DNA of 64,000 nucleotides from Pelodera strongyloides (taxonomy: Eukaryota; Nematoda; Chromadorea; Rhabditida; Rhabditidae): NCBI GenBank assembly GCA_036852015.1, contig JAANDG010000293.1:111196-175195 (forward strand), written 5' to 3'. Shown piece after piece: positions 12,843 to 23,365 of this stretch. Every line of letters begins with the position of its first letter. The stretch's first letter is position 1. The notes under the pieces were generated by a model, which saw only the letters and a list, made by a program, of their open reading frames with translations, was not told the origin of the DNA and searched no databases. The position numbers were made by a program, and so were the translations under genes.

Positions 12843-13185
12843 GATGGTGCTCACTGAGCACCGATGAGTTGCGCGCCGCACCATTTCGGGCCACAAAATG
12901 CGCGCCGCAAAGAAATGGGACACAAAATGCGCCCGCCCCATTTCCGCACCTTTTCGGCAACGTTTTTGAAAGCGCACGGAGGATCTCCGTAACTGCAGTT
13001 GTTGTACTTATTTTTCGGTACGAGCACATCTCACGTGTTGGTGTTTCCGGCACCGGATCGGAGCGCATTTTGCGCCCATTTCTATTCGGCGCGCATTTTG
13101 TGATCCATTTCTTTGCCGTGGCGCGCATTATGTGTCCCGAAATAGTGCGGCGCGCAACTCATCGGTTCTCCCAGTGTCACGTCTT
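12843..13185. mobile_element. MITE-like element with ~90-bp GC-rich terminal inverted repeats
   Basis: The left arm (about 12850-12935, starting CACCGATGAGTTGCGCGCCGC) is matched in reverse complement by the right arm (about 13080-13180). Both contain the shared words GCGCGCCGCA and CAAAGAAATGG. There is no transposase. The long open frames on both strands here (up to 182 codons) follow from the symmetry and base bias. It lies between the ankyrin and PUF genes. Confidence 0.75.
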
Positions 13186-13189
13186 TTTG

Positions 13190-14349
13190 TGCGAAATTCC
13201 TGTTTTACATGAGAATAACCTTTATCACTTCGAGCGATGAGGCTGATGACATTAATAACCAAGAAATATGTAGCTTCTTTTTAAAATTTTTACGGTAATC
13301 TCCATCTACTCATCCGTTATGCATTAGTTTTCACAAGCGTCAATCGCAGTATGCAGACAATACACACGCTCTTCACTGAGCTATATCAAGCGCTACGGGA
13401 ATCAGTCAACCCAAATCTAAACTCAGACATACACGCAATTTACATCGAATAGAGCACAGCTTTCGAGTTACACACATTTATTAAGATAGAATTCTTACAG
13501 ACAATATCAACTCACAGATTCACATGTCCGCCGCCAGAGGAATGGCAGAAATCGACTACAATAGGGGATAAGCAAAAGGAAAGAATATAAAAACGACAGG
13601 CACGAAATATTAATCTAGAGGTAAATATATTATAGTGTAGGTAACTGAGTCATTCACAAAGCCCTTGGTTGCAATAGGCTAGACAGCTAGTAATTCGGTT
13701 AATTAAACAATGTCAATGTCATAAACAAAATTGCTTCAATATAAAAAAATCATAATCTGAGAAACTATTTCTACGTAAGAAAAAAAATCGTGCAAATTGA
13801 AATAAAAAGCTACATCAATATGTACGGATGGGGATGCGTATGAAACAAGAAAAGAATTTCCTCCAATTGAGCATTAACAGAATGGGAAACTAAAGAGGTA
13901 TGGGTATGATGGAACATGGGTTAATTTTGTACTGAGGGTGCTGCTAACGTTAACCTACAGCTCTACTCCGTGCAAACTAAACAAGAGACATCCGTTGGAA
14001 CATGGACTCCATACATACAGGAGAAAAACATCATATGGACTTAATACTGGGAATATCCGCGAGAGCGTGCATTGTGTGGCGAACGCTCCCAATTCGACTG
14101 GAACTGATACAGCGTTTCCAGTATCTTCTTACCAGAGGAGTACCTAAAATAAGCCATTGAGTAGAAGCTTGAGACCCAATTGCCTGGAAAGTAGATAGTC
14201 AGAAACAATCAAATAACAACCGAATGTGTAACGGAGTCAGTAGGGTGTAAACCTTGCAGGGTCTACCGGAAGCAGTTCGTAAAATTCATATATTTATGGT
14301 ACGTTTCTGATGTTTCCCGTACCACTTCCGAACTTTCTGGCCTATTATT
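13190..14349. other. Region downstream of the PUF gene
   Basis: AT-rich, no coding exon seen. It probably holds the PUF 3' untranslated region, running from the stop at 14350 toward a candidate poly(A) signal at 13482-13477. Confidence 0.5.
13477..13482 (-). terminator. Candidate polyadenylation signal of the PUF gene
   Basis: AATAAA on the minus strand about 870 nt after the PUF stop codon. It would give a long 3' UTR; other signals are possible. Confidence 0.3.
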
Positions 14350-17300
14350 CTAACCGGGAGGTGCCTCCTCCAAATTTATGCAATATACTAATTCCGGAGA
14401 TAATACGGCGGCGGGCTTAGACAAGTGAGAACGATGAACTAACCTTTTAAGCTTGCTACCGCAAGCATTGATCCTTCCCTGGAGCTGCTTGTACCAGCGC
14501 TTTCGCAGCTCGGCGTCCTCAAGGGGAATTCCCCGATAAACCTTCTCCATCGACTCCAAGCAAATGGTAAGCATACGCTGCACAATGTAATTGCCGAACT
14601 GATGGAACAGCAAAATATCGAGGCAGTCCTTCTTGGTCTCTCTAAACGAATTAATAAAATTAATAACACAAATCTGCCACGCTCATACAGACTCCCCGCG
14701 ATCAGAAAATGGAGGGATAATAAAGGGTGAGTGAAAAACTCACGGATCAGGGATATATCCATCGAAGAGCTCTTCCATCATCTCTTTCAGAAAATCGGCC
14801 GAAGCATGCTTCAAAGCCTTTTCCACCACGTGCGAGGCAAACTTTTCCTGTGAGAACGATAGGAGATTGCGCCTGAAACATAGGAAATAAAGTTTTGGAA
14901 TCACAAAAAAAATGAACCCCTGATCCTGGGGGGAAGGGGGAGTCCAAACCAAAAGATATTACGTCCAATTAAACCGCTAACATCGAAAAGCAAAGTAAAC
15001 ATGACTTACAAAAGACACTCCTCAATTATTGCGTCACGGTACTCAAAAAGGCTAGGCGTTCCTAGTATGTGCTGCACAACATAGTTAGCAAATTCGTGGG
15101 CCGCCAATCTCTCACAGTTCAGGATAATTCTGTTCAGCAGTCTTTTCAGGAGTCCGTCCTTCATGTCAACATTCTCCTAAAAACCAAACTGTAAGCGACA
15201 GACATTTTAAATAGACATACACATTGTTGTAAAACGACGGTTGAGATCAGTCAAAACCAAAACAAAAAAGCAAATTATCCTCAATGCAAAGATTATAATA
15301 AAACACTTGATATAATGACATACCCGGTCACGCTTATTGTCGGTCAGAGTTTCGATAGCCAGTTGCATAACACGACACCCATATTTGCTCTCGGCAACCT
15401 CGAAGAACTGTGCATCCGATCGCATGAACGAAACGACAACAAAGTTCCACATGTCGACGGGGAAAGTCTCCATTATCTGAATGATTGATTTTAATATCCA
15501 ATATATAGTACAGAAGACCTACGGTAGGTGGCCAGCGTTCTATTACACTACTAGTGACAGCCCGAATGGTATGCCAGCTGGCCATCACCGTGAGTAGACC
15601 GAAGAGCAATGCTACAAACGTCTGACTATTAGGTTCAGTAACAAGTCAGTCAACATGTTTTATTGATATTTGCTAGTGTTATTCGAAAACCTACAGGCTT
15701 AGGATGCGTTCGACGTGAATGCACCAATATGGTATCAGAAAACAAAATATTGACAAACCTTCTGGACCACGTGGTTTGCATTTTGGTCAACAGACATTCT
15801 CACACAATCAGCCTCCCGGAGTTCCGCCAGAAGTTTTCGCGAATTATCAACGACCAGTATCTAAAAATTCGGAGTAAAATGCTGTGAAAGAATGAGTCGA
15901 GACGTGAAATCGAGAAAGAATTACTAGTCACCAAAACAATATTAAATACCAATAAAAACAGTACGCAGCGAATCGCAAATAGCATAAAACACTTCTAAAG
16001 ACGTTGACGTGGCTAGTTGATAAACCAGTAAAGATATCATCAATGGAAAAAAAACCTACGTCAAGGACTTTCTGCACGACGCGACACGAGTACCTGTTCA
16101 TGCACATCTCATACATATGTCCGCCTAATTCACGAACGATCCACACTTGTTCTTCCGGGGTACTCTCTTGAATGATAAGTTGCACGAAGAAGTTCGCAAA
16201 CACGTCTTTGGCAAGGGCCTGAAATTGAAATAATATATAAGCACATATAGTTGCATTAAGATTAAGAAGAATAGACTAACGAAAAAAAACAAGCGGTACT
16301 GCGGTACTTGGCTTACCAAGAACAGTCCAGGCTTGTAAAGCTCTTGCAACATGGCCCTTTTGAGCTCCGGGTCCGAACGCGGGAATTTATTTTGAAGGAA
16401 CCTAAACAAAGGATAAAAATAACGGTACGGAATTTGGCAATCTGGAAACGTGCTTGATTGCACCAGAGAGGCTGGTCAATGTAGATCTCGCATCGCGGAC
16501 ACTATGCTGTTATAGAAACAGAGAGATTAATGAATACAAACAAACATGATCTAAGACACATTGGCACTGACTCTCCAGCAATAAAAGCTGCTAGCTGATT
16601 TTATATAAATGACGAACTTACTGGCAACCTATCTTGTCCTTCGCAAAACATTCCACAAGGTGTTCCCGCACGACCATTTCGATCGTATAAATCACCGTTC
16701 GCTTGTCAGGACTAACAGTATGGTGGGGCAAGGTACAACGATTATTAGGAGTCGCGTGGAGGAGCTGAAAAGAGCGACTCAATTTCACGAAATGTAGATT
16801 TTTGACAGGGAATAGACGAATAGAGGAAAGAAACTCAATACGAAAAGCAGCAAACGCAGTTTCTGCCGATTTGGTTGAAACAACCATAACGGGGTGCTGC
16901 ATATTTATAAAACTTACGTCACTCTTGGAAGTACAGTGAGTCGCGTCGGTGTGATTCGAGTCGACACTCTCGTCCAGGTTGAGACGTTGAAGCTTTAACG
17001 CTTCCAGATTCAAGCTCTACAATAAGCAGAAACGATGAATCAGTAAGGTTTGACAGCTTGTCCGACATGAACTTTTGTTCTAATAGACAGGGTCGATTGG
17101 TTGGAGTTACTTACAACTTTATTTTAATCGATTTACAATCAAAGACCATTTAAACACGCCAGACACGGACAGTAGTACAAGTAGACAGGAACACAGGGCA
17201 GTCAAAGCCAAATATACTACGGCGAGTAGATAATGTCTCACATTCTGATAGTTGGCCATCATATTTCCATGATAGGCTCCGGGCGGCGACCGCTTCGCAG

Positions 17301-17632
17301 TCATGATGTGCGGCAGTGGCGTGCCGACGCCAAACGAGGTTTCCGCAAGCATCATTGGAGAGTAAAATGAGGGGTCTAAATGTATGAAATCAAAATTAGA
17401 TCAAAGCCAGAGTAAGCTTTGTGCACACGGATACAGACATGTGAATAACTACGAAACCATTATGATCGATCAAAGGCAAATCAGGTCGAACAAGAGACTA
17501 TCGTCGCCTATATTTCTCATTAGAGCGGGAAAACTCACATGTTGGACTCGGAGGAGGTGATCCGGCGACGAAATAATTGTTTCTTCTCGAATACTGGGGA
17601 GCAATGTGAGGCGAGAAAGTAGCGCCGTCCAT
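14350..17632 (-). CDS. PUF (Pumilio-family) RNA-binding protein, complete, 518 aa
   Basis: Eleven phase-consistent exons: 17632-17539, 17375-17242, 17016-16918, 16764-16622, 16401-16317, 16218-16060, 15860-15759, 15476-15324, 15176-15010, 14872-14744, 14641-14350 (1557 nt). A low-complexity N-terminus (residues 1-140) precedes eight PUF repeats (~140-455). Their core motifs in order are GCQFLQ, ANFFVQ, SCRVVQ, ANHVVQ, GCRVMQ, ANYVVQ, ASHVVE, GNYIVQ. PUF proteins bind UGUR elements in 3' UTRs and repress translation or promote decay, often in germ-line control. Repeats 2-8 fit the standard base code for UGUAUAU; repeat 1 is atypical (C/Q instead of S/R). After the repeats comes a ~60-residue tail ending INLEEAPPG. 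The short N-terminus is closer in size to compact nematode PUFs such as FBF or PUF-8 than to long Pumilio, but I cannot assign a subfamily. Confidence 0.93.
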
Positions 17633-17700
17633 ACCGGAGAACAATTCACAAATTGATATCACAGACTATGATACAGATGACGATTTACAGAGTGCACGTC

Positions 17701-17703
17701 CCT
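17701..17703 (-). promoter_or_regulatory. Splice acceptor 69 nt upstream of the PUF start codon
   Basis: A pyrimidine-rich CTTTCTCTTTAG acceptor on the minus strand ends at 17702, giving a 69-nt leader before the ATG at 17632. It is either a 5'-UTR intron or a trans-splice site. Confidence 0.5.
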
Positions 17704-19092
17704 AAAGAGAAAGATTTAATGTTGATTGAAATTCACAATTTTACAGCGAAAAGCCACAGAGCGGAAATTTCGGCCACGGGATGAAACACATGAAAATCAG
17801 TGCTTTGCGCCAGCAAACAACAACGTACAACTCTCAACTAAAACAAAAACGAAGACAAGAAGGGCGCCCACGACCACGCGCGCGAGACCAAAAAAGCAAA
17901 AGTGACAACCGATCGATAATCGTCGATTTGGAATGGATATTTTGGCGGGAAGTGGTATGATTCAAAACCATTACAGTATGCTCGGCTAGTTGAGGTTTTT
18001 TACTGCCGGGGCTAGAAATTACGTAACTGTCAGTCACACTGTGAATAAAAAATAAAAGTCAATGAATAAAAAATAATAAAGAGAGTGGCCGCATGTGGTT
18101 TCTAAGTATTTTACACATGTTGCCTTGTTATAAGCCTAGATGGTGATAATTTCTTATCCAATTGCAGTGGGTAAACAATTCAGACCATTCAGAGGGCTAG
18201 CTTTTTTTCAAAATCATTTTTTTTTCCACTAAGACGTGAACTTACACTAATTTCTTTTATATGAAGTTTGTAAGGGTGTTAATAACTAGTGCTACTTCTT
18301 TGGTCGAGTATCGCGAAGCACTGCCATATATAGCGATTTAGATTTCGTGTGCATACATGACTATTGACTGGTAGAATTTAGAATTATTATCACATCTTAC
18401 TGCATCAAGTTATTTTTGTCTCATCAAGTAAACTGCAGTTCTTCAATCAGAAAAGTTTTCATATTCACTTTGTTCTGTGTAACTTTTATGTGCTACCAAA
18501 TTCGTGTATTACATGATGTACTGCTTGTAAATGTTGTAAAACAAAAACAAAAGAACAGGTGGAGAATATTGTTTATTAATAAAATCATATGGAGAAGGCG
18601 AATAACATGACAGAAAAAAGGTTAAAAAAAACTATATAAAATTTCCGAAATTGCCATTGACTGGGAAGCTTCTATGCCGTGGGAACCCGTGATTTGCATG
18701 TAATAATAATTACACAACTTTGTATCAAAGTTAATGAACGAAATGTATAACGTAACAAACTTGTACGCAAATGTGAAAAGGTATTATGTTCAATTAAAGC
18801 TCTTATATAAGTATAAAAAAATCATCGCTCTAACCAATGTACACATAAATTCAGAAGAAAGGCCATCTATAGTTTTTGCAGTTTTTTAGTAAAAGTTTGG
18901 CCTTATAAAAAGTTACGCATGCATTATTTCTCATTAATTCAGAAGTTTAGACACATTCTAGACGTTGCTTATGTGGTAAGAACATTTTTTATAAATAAAT
19001 TCTAATACTCTGTCTAACCGAGGTAAGGCAAACAGAAGCACCTATAACGGTGCTACCAGCTCAGGTTCCTTGACGACATATCCAAGTTTGAT
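17704..19092. other. Intergenic between the Ig-EGF gene and the PUF gene
   Basis: AT-rich and without supported exons. Both neighbours are transcribed on the minus strand, so this holds the 3' flank of the Ig-EGF gene and the promoter or outron of the PUF gene. Confidence 0.5.
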
Positions 19093-19328
19093 GATCCGTT
19101 AGCTAAGGTAAGGTAAGGGATCTGCTAGCTAAGGTAAGGTAAGGGATACGCTAGCTAAGGTAAGGTAAGGGATCCGTTAGCTAAGGTAAGGTAAGGGATC
19201 CGTTAGCTAAGGTAAGGTAAGGGATCCGTTAGCTAAGGTAAGATAAGAGATCTGCTAGCTAAGGTAAGGTAAGGGATCCGCTAGCTAAGGTACGGGTAAG
19301 GGATCCGTTAGCTAAGGTAAGGTAAGGA
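19093..19328. repeat. 26-bp tandem repeat, about nine copies
   Basis: The unit is TTAGCTAAGGTAAGGTAAGG plus GATCCG with small changes (ATCTG, ATACG, ACGGGTAAG). Each plus-strand unit has two GGTAAGG donor-like words. It lies about 55 bp after the minus-strand stop codon of the Ig-EGF gene, so probably inside its 3' UTR. Confidence 0.92.
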
Positions 19329-19381
19329 AATCCAAAGGAGCAACCTAATTATAAGGTAACGAACATAGTATCACAAATAGA

Positions 19382-22300
19382 CTATGTCGCCGGTTGTTCT
19401 TCTATCATCAGTTTTGAGTCCGACGTACCAGGGAGACGCGTCTGAAATAATTAACATATTATCACTATTACTCAACAAATTTCTACCTACGACCTATCTT
19501 TACTTTAATAAATAATCTAGTGGTTTCCTGATCATCACTAACAAGCTGTAGCTTTTGACTGGTGACGAAATGAAAACACCAGCGGAATGTGAAATTACAA
19601 ACAATTAGAGTGTCTTTCTAAATTTCAATGAACTCACTCGAACGGCTCGTCTCCAATGCTTGAAACTGTTATTGAATTGTCTCATTCTGCTCAATTCTCT
19701 AGTTTCTGGAGATTTGGAATTAGCATACGAAGAGTGTGATTGTCCATGCACCCCAGCATAAGAAGACGGCGATTGGCAAGTTTCCTAATAATGATAAATA
19801 TTTTTACTGTACACACAGTTTGCTTTCTTACCGTGTGATTTCTTACCGTGCTTTCTTACCCAGCGTAATTTGAGTGTTTCTGATAGTGTGGTTTGCAGAG
19901 GTTCTTTTTGCGCCAGGTATTAAAATCCCCCTTGTTGTTCTAGTTTGTTGAAAGCGATTTTATGAATTTTTTTTTGCCGAAAGAGCAAAATTACAGTGGT
20001 AACACATTTCAGAACATCATGGGGCAGCTACCGTAGTCATAATTAGAAAATACACCAAACACTCACCTTATATGGGTTCTCTGGGTCGGGTTCAAAAAGC
20101 ACAATACTCCCTGTGTGACTCTCCGGAAACGGGCCATACTTCTGTTCAATCCGCTTCCGCTTCCTCCTTAAACTGCATCGAATACGAGAGTAATCAGCGA
20201 ATTGCTGCACAAACATGTAAACCCGAATTCTTGCGCAGTAGTAATTAGTAATACATAGTTTGCCTTGGATTTTTCTATAGGTAAGACATAAGATACTACT
20301 TATTATGCGTATGACCAATGCGCTAGACTTCAGGCTATCGGGTGAGTGTAAAGCGTTTTGGTTAGAGGACGATGTACAATATGAAACATAAGCTAATGCC
20401 TCTTTGGGCTAACAATAAGATTTGACAACGTAAGGCTAGTATGTCGAATTGAACTAGATTACCACACAATAAATAGAATAGGATAAACCAATAATAAGAT
20501 GATTTAAACAAATCCGTCAGAAAATTCAAAAGACGGGACAAAACCAAATGCGATGGGGTTAGTGATATAAATAAATACTGGTTGTTTTAAAGCGAAATAA
20601 CGGCCGGTTTTTGAAATACATCGAGCACACCGGTTTCTTATGTATCTTAAGCAAATGAGCATAAATTAGAATAAGAACTCGAGCTAAATTCGAGCAAATT
20701 AGCATAAATACGTAAGAATTCAGTCGTCCACGATGCGTTTCAAACCCATAGTAAAGTGAGAGCAGTAACAAGTGCACGACGAAAAAAGAAAACTAAAAAG
20801 AAAATCACTAACCGCTCTTTGACGAATAACATTCCAAAAATAATCGTGAGGATGAAGAAAATAATGAAGCATGTACCACCTGTCCCCGCTGCCACTTTTG
20901 CTGCGGACACTAAATAAGCGGAAGTTTAGAGAACTGTATTCAAAATGCAAGAAAGTATTCAAAATTAAGATGTATATTATGTTTTCTCCCAAACTGCTAC
21001 GGTCACACAGGGGAAACCCTATGGTCGCGTAGGACAGCTATCGCGGTAAAAGGCGAAGGACATGAGTCCCATAAAAAGTTGTGAGCGGCACGTTCGCGGC
21101 GTTGCTTCCTTCTGAGTCTTTTACCAAAAGAACTTCAGTTTTCAGTCTACGGTAACAAAAGCTAGGAAAATCAAGAATACCGTAGTTAAGATAATGACAG
21201 ATTGTGCCGTTGTCACTAAATGATAATGAAAACAAACGTATTTCGTACAATTTTGTAAAGACCTACCAACAAAGTCCGAAACCACGGGTGAGTCGCAGTT
21301 TGCTCCGCCATGATCCGGGGGACAACTGTAACAATTTTTTTTATAATATTTCATAATGTGCCCTACAGACTAACGACGGAGTCACCACTCCCTTTGTTAC
21401 CTGCTCAGTCAGTTCGTGTTTTTTACAGCGATTTTGACGATGGTACGCTCTTGAACCGTATAACAAAACATAGAAACTAAGTCTTGAGTTAGAAAAAAAT
21501 ATGCGTACCAGCGCCAAAACTCTTTGCAGGTGCCCATTATTTTCCTAATTAGCTAATTATCCATGTAGTTTCCTAATTGCCTAGATTAATAGCCTAAACT
21601 CGAAAAACTCACACACACTCCTTCATCCCGGAAACATTTTCAATGCAAATCCCTCCATTGAAGCACATGTCGTTTACTGGGCATTCCTTTTGACCGGCTT
21701 TGAGAACAAGCTGTAAAGATACACAGTAAATAAGCACAAACAAACAAATACAGTTAAGATCAATTACGTGCATATATATACATAACAACACATGCTTATA
21801 CCTTATACCTATGCTATGGATTTCCCGGATTTTTCTGACTAGACTGTCCCAGACTTACTAAGCGCCAAGCACTACAAGACATACAACCACTGTGGCATAT
21901 ACCCAAACTTTTATTTATATTCAAGCTGCTAACCTTTTCACGTAGTCTAACTTTCCTTGAATGTATAGAACCATCGGCTCTCTTTGCATAGCATTCGTAC
22001 ACTGCTGAATGAAGAGCGGGGTGAAATGCATCGACGAGTAAAGAAACTCTAAAATTTGCTAACATATTTTTTATAGTTATAAATAAAAAGAAAACAAGCT
22101 AAACGTTTCCCCTTCAAGAGCATATTCCTTTATTCCAGGGTGGTACAAAAGAGTGTTCACTTCGCCTATAATATGTCCCATCGGAGTTTAGGGGTTTATT
22201 ATAAATCACGTTGACAAGATTTTCCTAATAGTTTCATCCTATAGCCTCATGACTATAATGCGATCATGAATTCATTGATAGTTATGACTACTATATCTAA

Positions 22301-23349
22301 TGTTTAAAAGTGACTGAATTTGAAAGATCTGCAGACAATGGTGTTGAAATACCACGCACACTTATGTAGACGGCCTGAAGCGTATGCTCTCGGACTAATT
22401 TTCAGCTTAACCTGGACAACTTCATTCCCAAGTATTATATGCAAATGAGTTTTGATTTATGGTAAATTATATTGTAAATTTTCACCATTCTTGGAAACCC
22501 CATTAGAAGAACATCGCTAGCACATTTCATACAGTACCTGGGAATGCAGTTTTCCGATATATGTTTCAGAAATCTATTATATTGATACTAAATCTAAAAA
22601 AGTCAATTCAGCTTTTTCCTTGAGGTCAATTCGGAATAATCTGTATTTGTATGGAATATATAGAGGAAAACCTACTTATTCTCTTCACTCAAAACGTCCG
22701 TTGTACCTTTCGACGATTCTAGTGATAAAGTCTTTTTGTCGATAATTTCACCAGAGGTCGTGCATCTGAATTATACATTCTCCATATACCTCATATTGGA
22801 TAATAAAATAAGTTAGGTTCGCCGTACTTGCGGAAAGCACTGTGTATTTGTATAGAACACTAAATATCATAAACTATATTTTGTATTTTGATTTTAACTC
22901 CTTACTTTCTAAGATCGTAAATAATAATTAAACAACTTCCTTACCTTAATTCCAACCTCTCAGCGGGTAACACTTGTATAAGGTCAATTTTTGGAATACG
23001 TGGTTCTTCTTCTGTAAATTACGATAGCTATAGCTATATATAAACATAAATAAACAATAAATGAATAAAACATGGTTTTAATGATTAACTTTTGCTGATC
23101 GTAGGAATAATCAGTTTTGCAATTGGACACTAAACTAATTGAAGTGTGCAGGCTAATAAGTAAAGTAAATATGCGCAGAAGGGACAAATATAGCAGGGAA
23201 CTGCTTTGGATATTCCAAAAGGGATAAAACTAAACTAACAAGAAGAAATATACAGTTCGAAATAATACGCATATATTACCTCCATTAAGCACAATTTCAT
23301 AGACGGGATGTATGGGCGCGGAGCGCTTCTTTCTCTGTCGTAGATTCAT
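19382..23349 (-). CDS. Transmembrane Ig-EGF ligand-like protein, neuregulin type I architecture
   Basis: Ten phase-consistent exons: 23349-23280, 23011-22945, 22765-22676, 22048-21934, 21710-21613, 21325-21267, 20909-20813, 20172-20067, 19784-19638, 19441-19382; 302 residues. It starts MNLRQRKKRSAPIHP: basic, no signal peptide, with a furin-like RQRKKR. An Ig-like domain follows (LELRC at Cys47, AVYEC at Cys95, 47 residues between them, no core Trp). Next is a complete EGF domain (Cys124, 130, 136, 146, 148, 157), a transmembrane helix (~172-196, FIIFFILTIIFGMLF) and a basic juxtamembrane stretch (KERLRRKRKR). The ~100-residue tail ends IEEQPAT. Ig-EGF-TM order with a cytosolic-looking basic N-terminus is that of neuregulin-1 type I. 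The EGF Arg that usually precedes Cys6 in ErbB ligands is Asn here, so receptor binding is not assured. An alternative start at 23571 stays in frame without splicing. Confidence 0.82.
20587..20745. mobile_element. TTAA-flanked MITE, family 1, copy A (right end lost)
   Basis: Starts TTAAAGCGAAATAACGGCC and matches the other family 1 copies through the AGCATAAATACGTAAGAATT segment. It breaks off after TGCGTTTCAAA. It lies in the intron between the transmembrane and cytoplasmic exons of the Ig-EGF gene. Confidence 0.85.
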
Positions 23350-23363
23350 CTTTATTTTAATTC

Positions 23364-23365
23364 CT
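23364..23365 (-). promoter_or_regulatory. Strong splice acceptor 14 nt upstream of the Ig-EGF gene start
   Basis: A TTTCTTCTTTCAG acceptor on the minus strand immediately precedes 23363; the ATG follows 14 nt later at 23349. It is either the end of a 5'-UTR or upstream coding intron, or a trans-splice site. Confidence 0.6.

Noticed and set aside
12692..13240. 182-codon plus-strand frame and matching minus-strand frames
   Set aside because: They lie within a terminal-inverted-repeat element; frames on both strands reflect the palindrome and GC-rich words.
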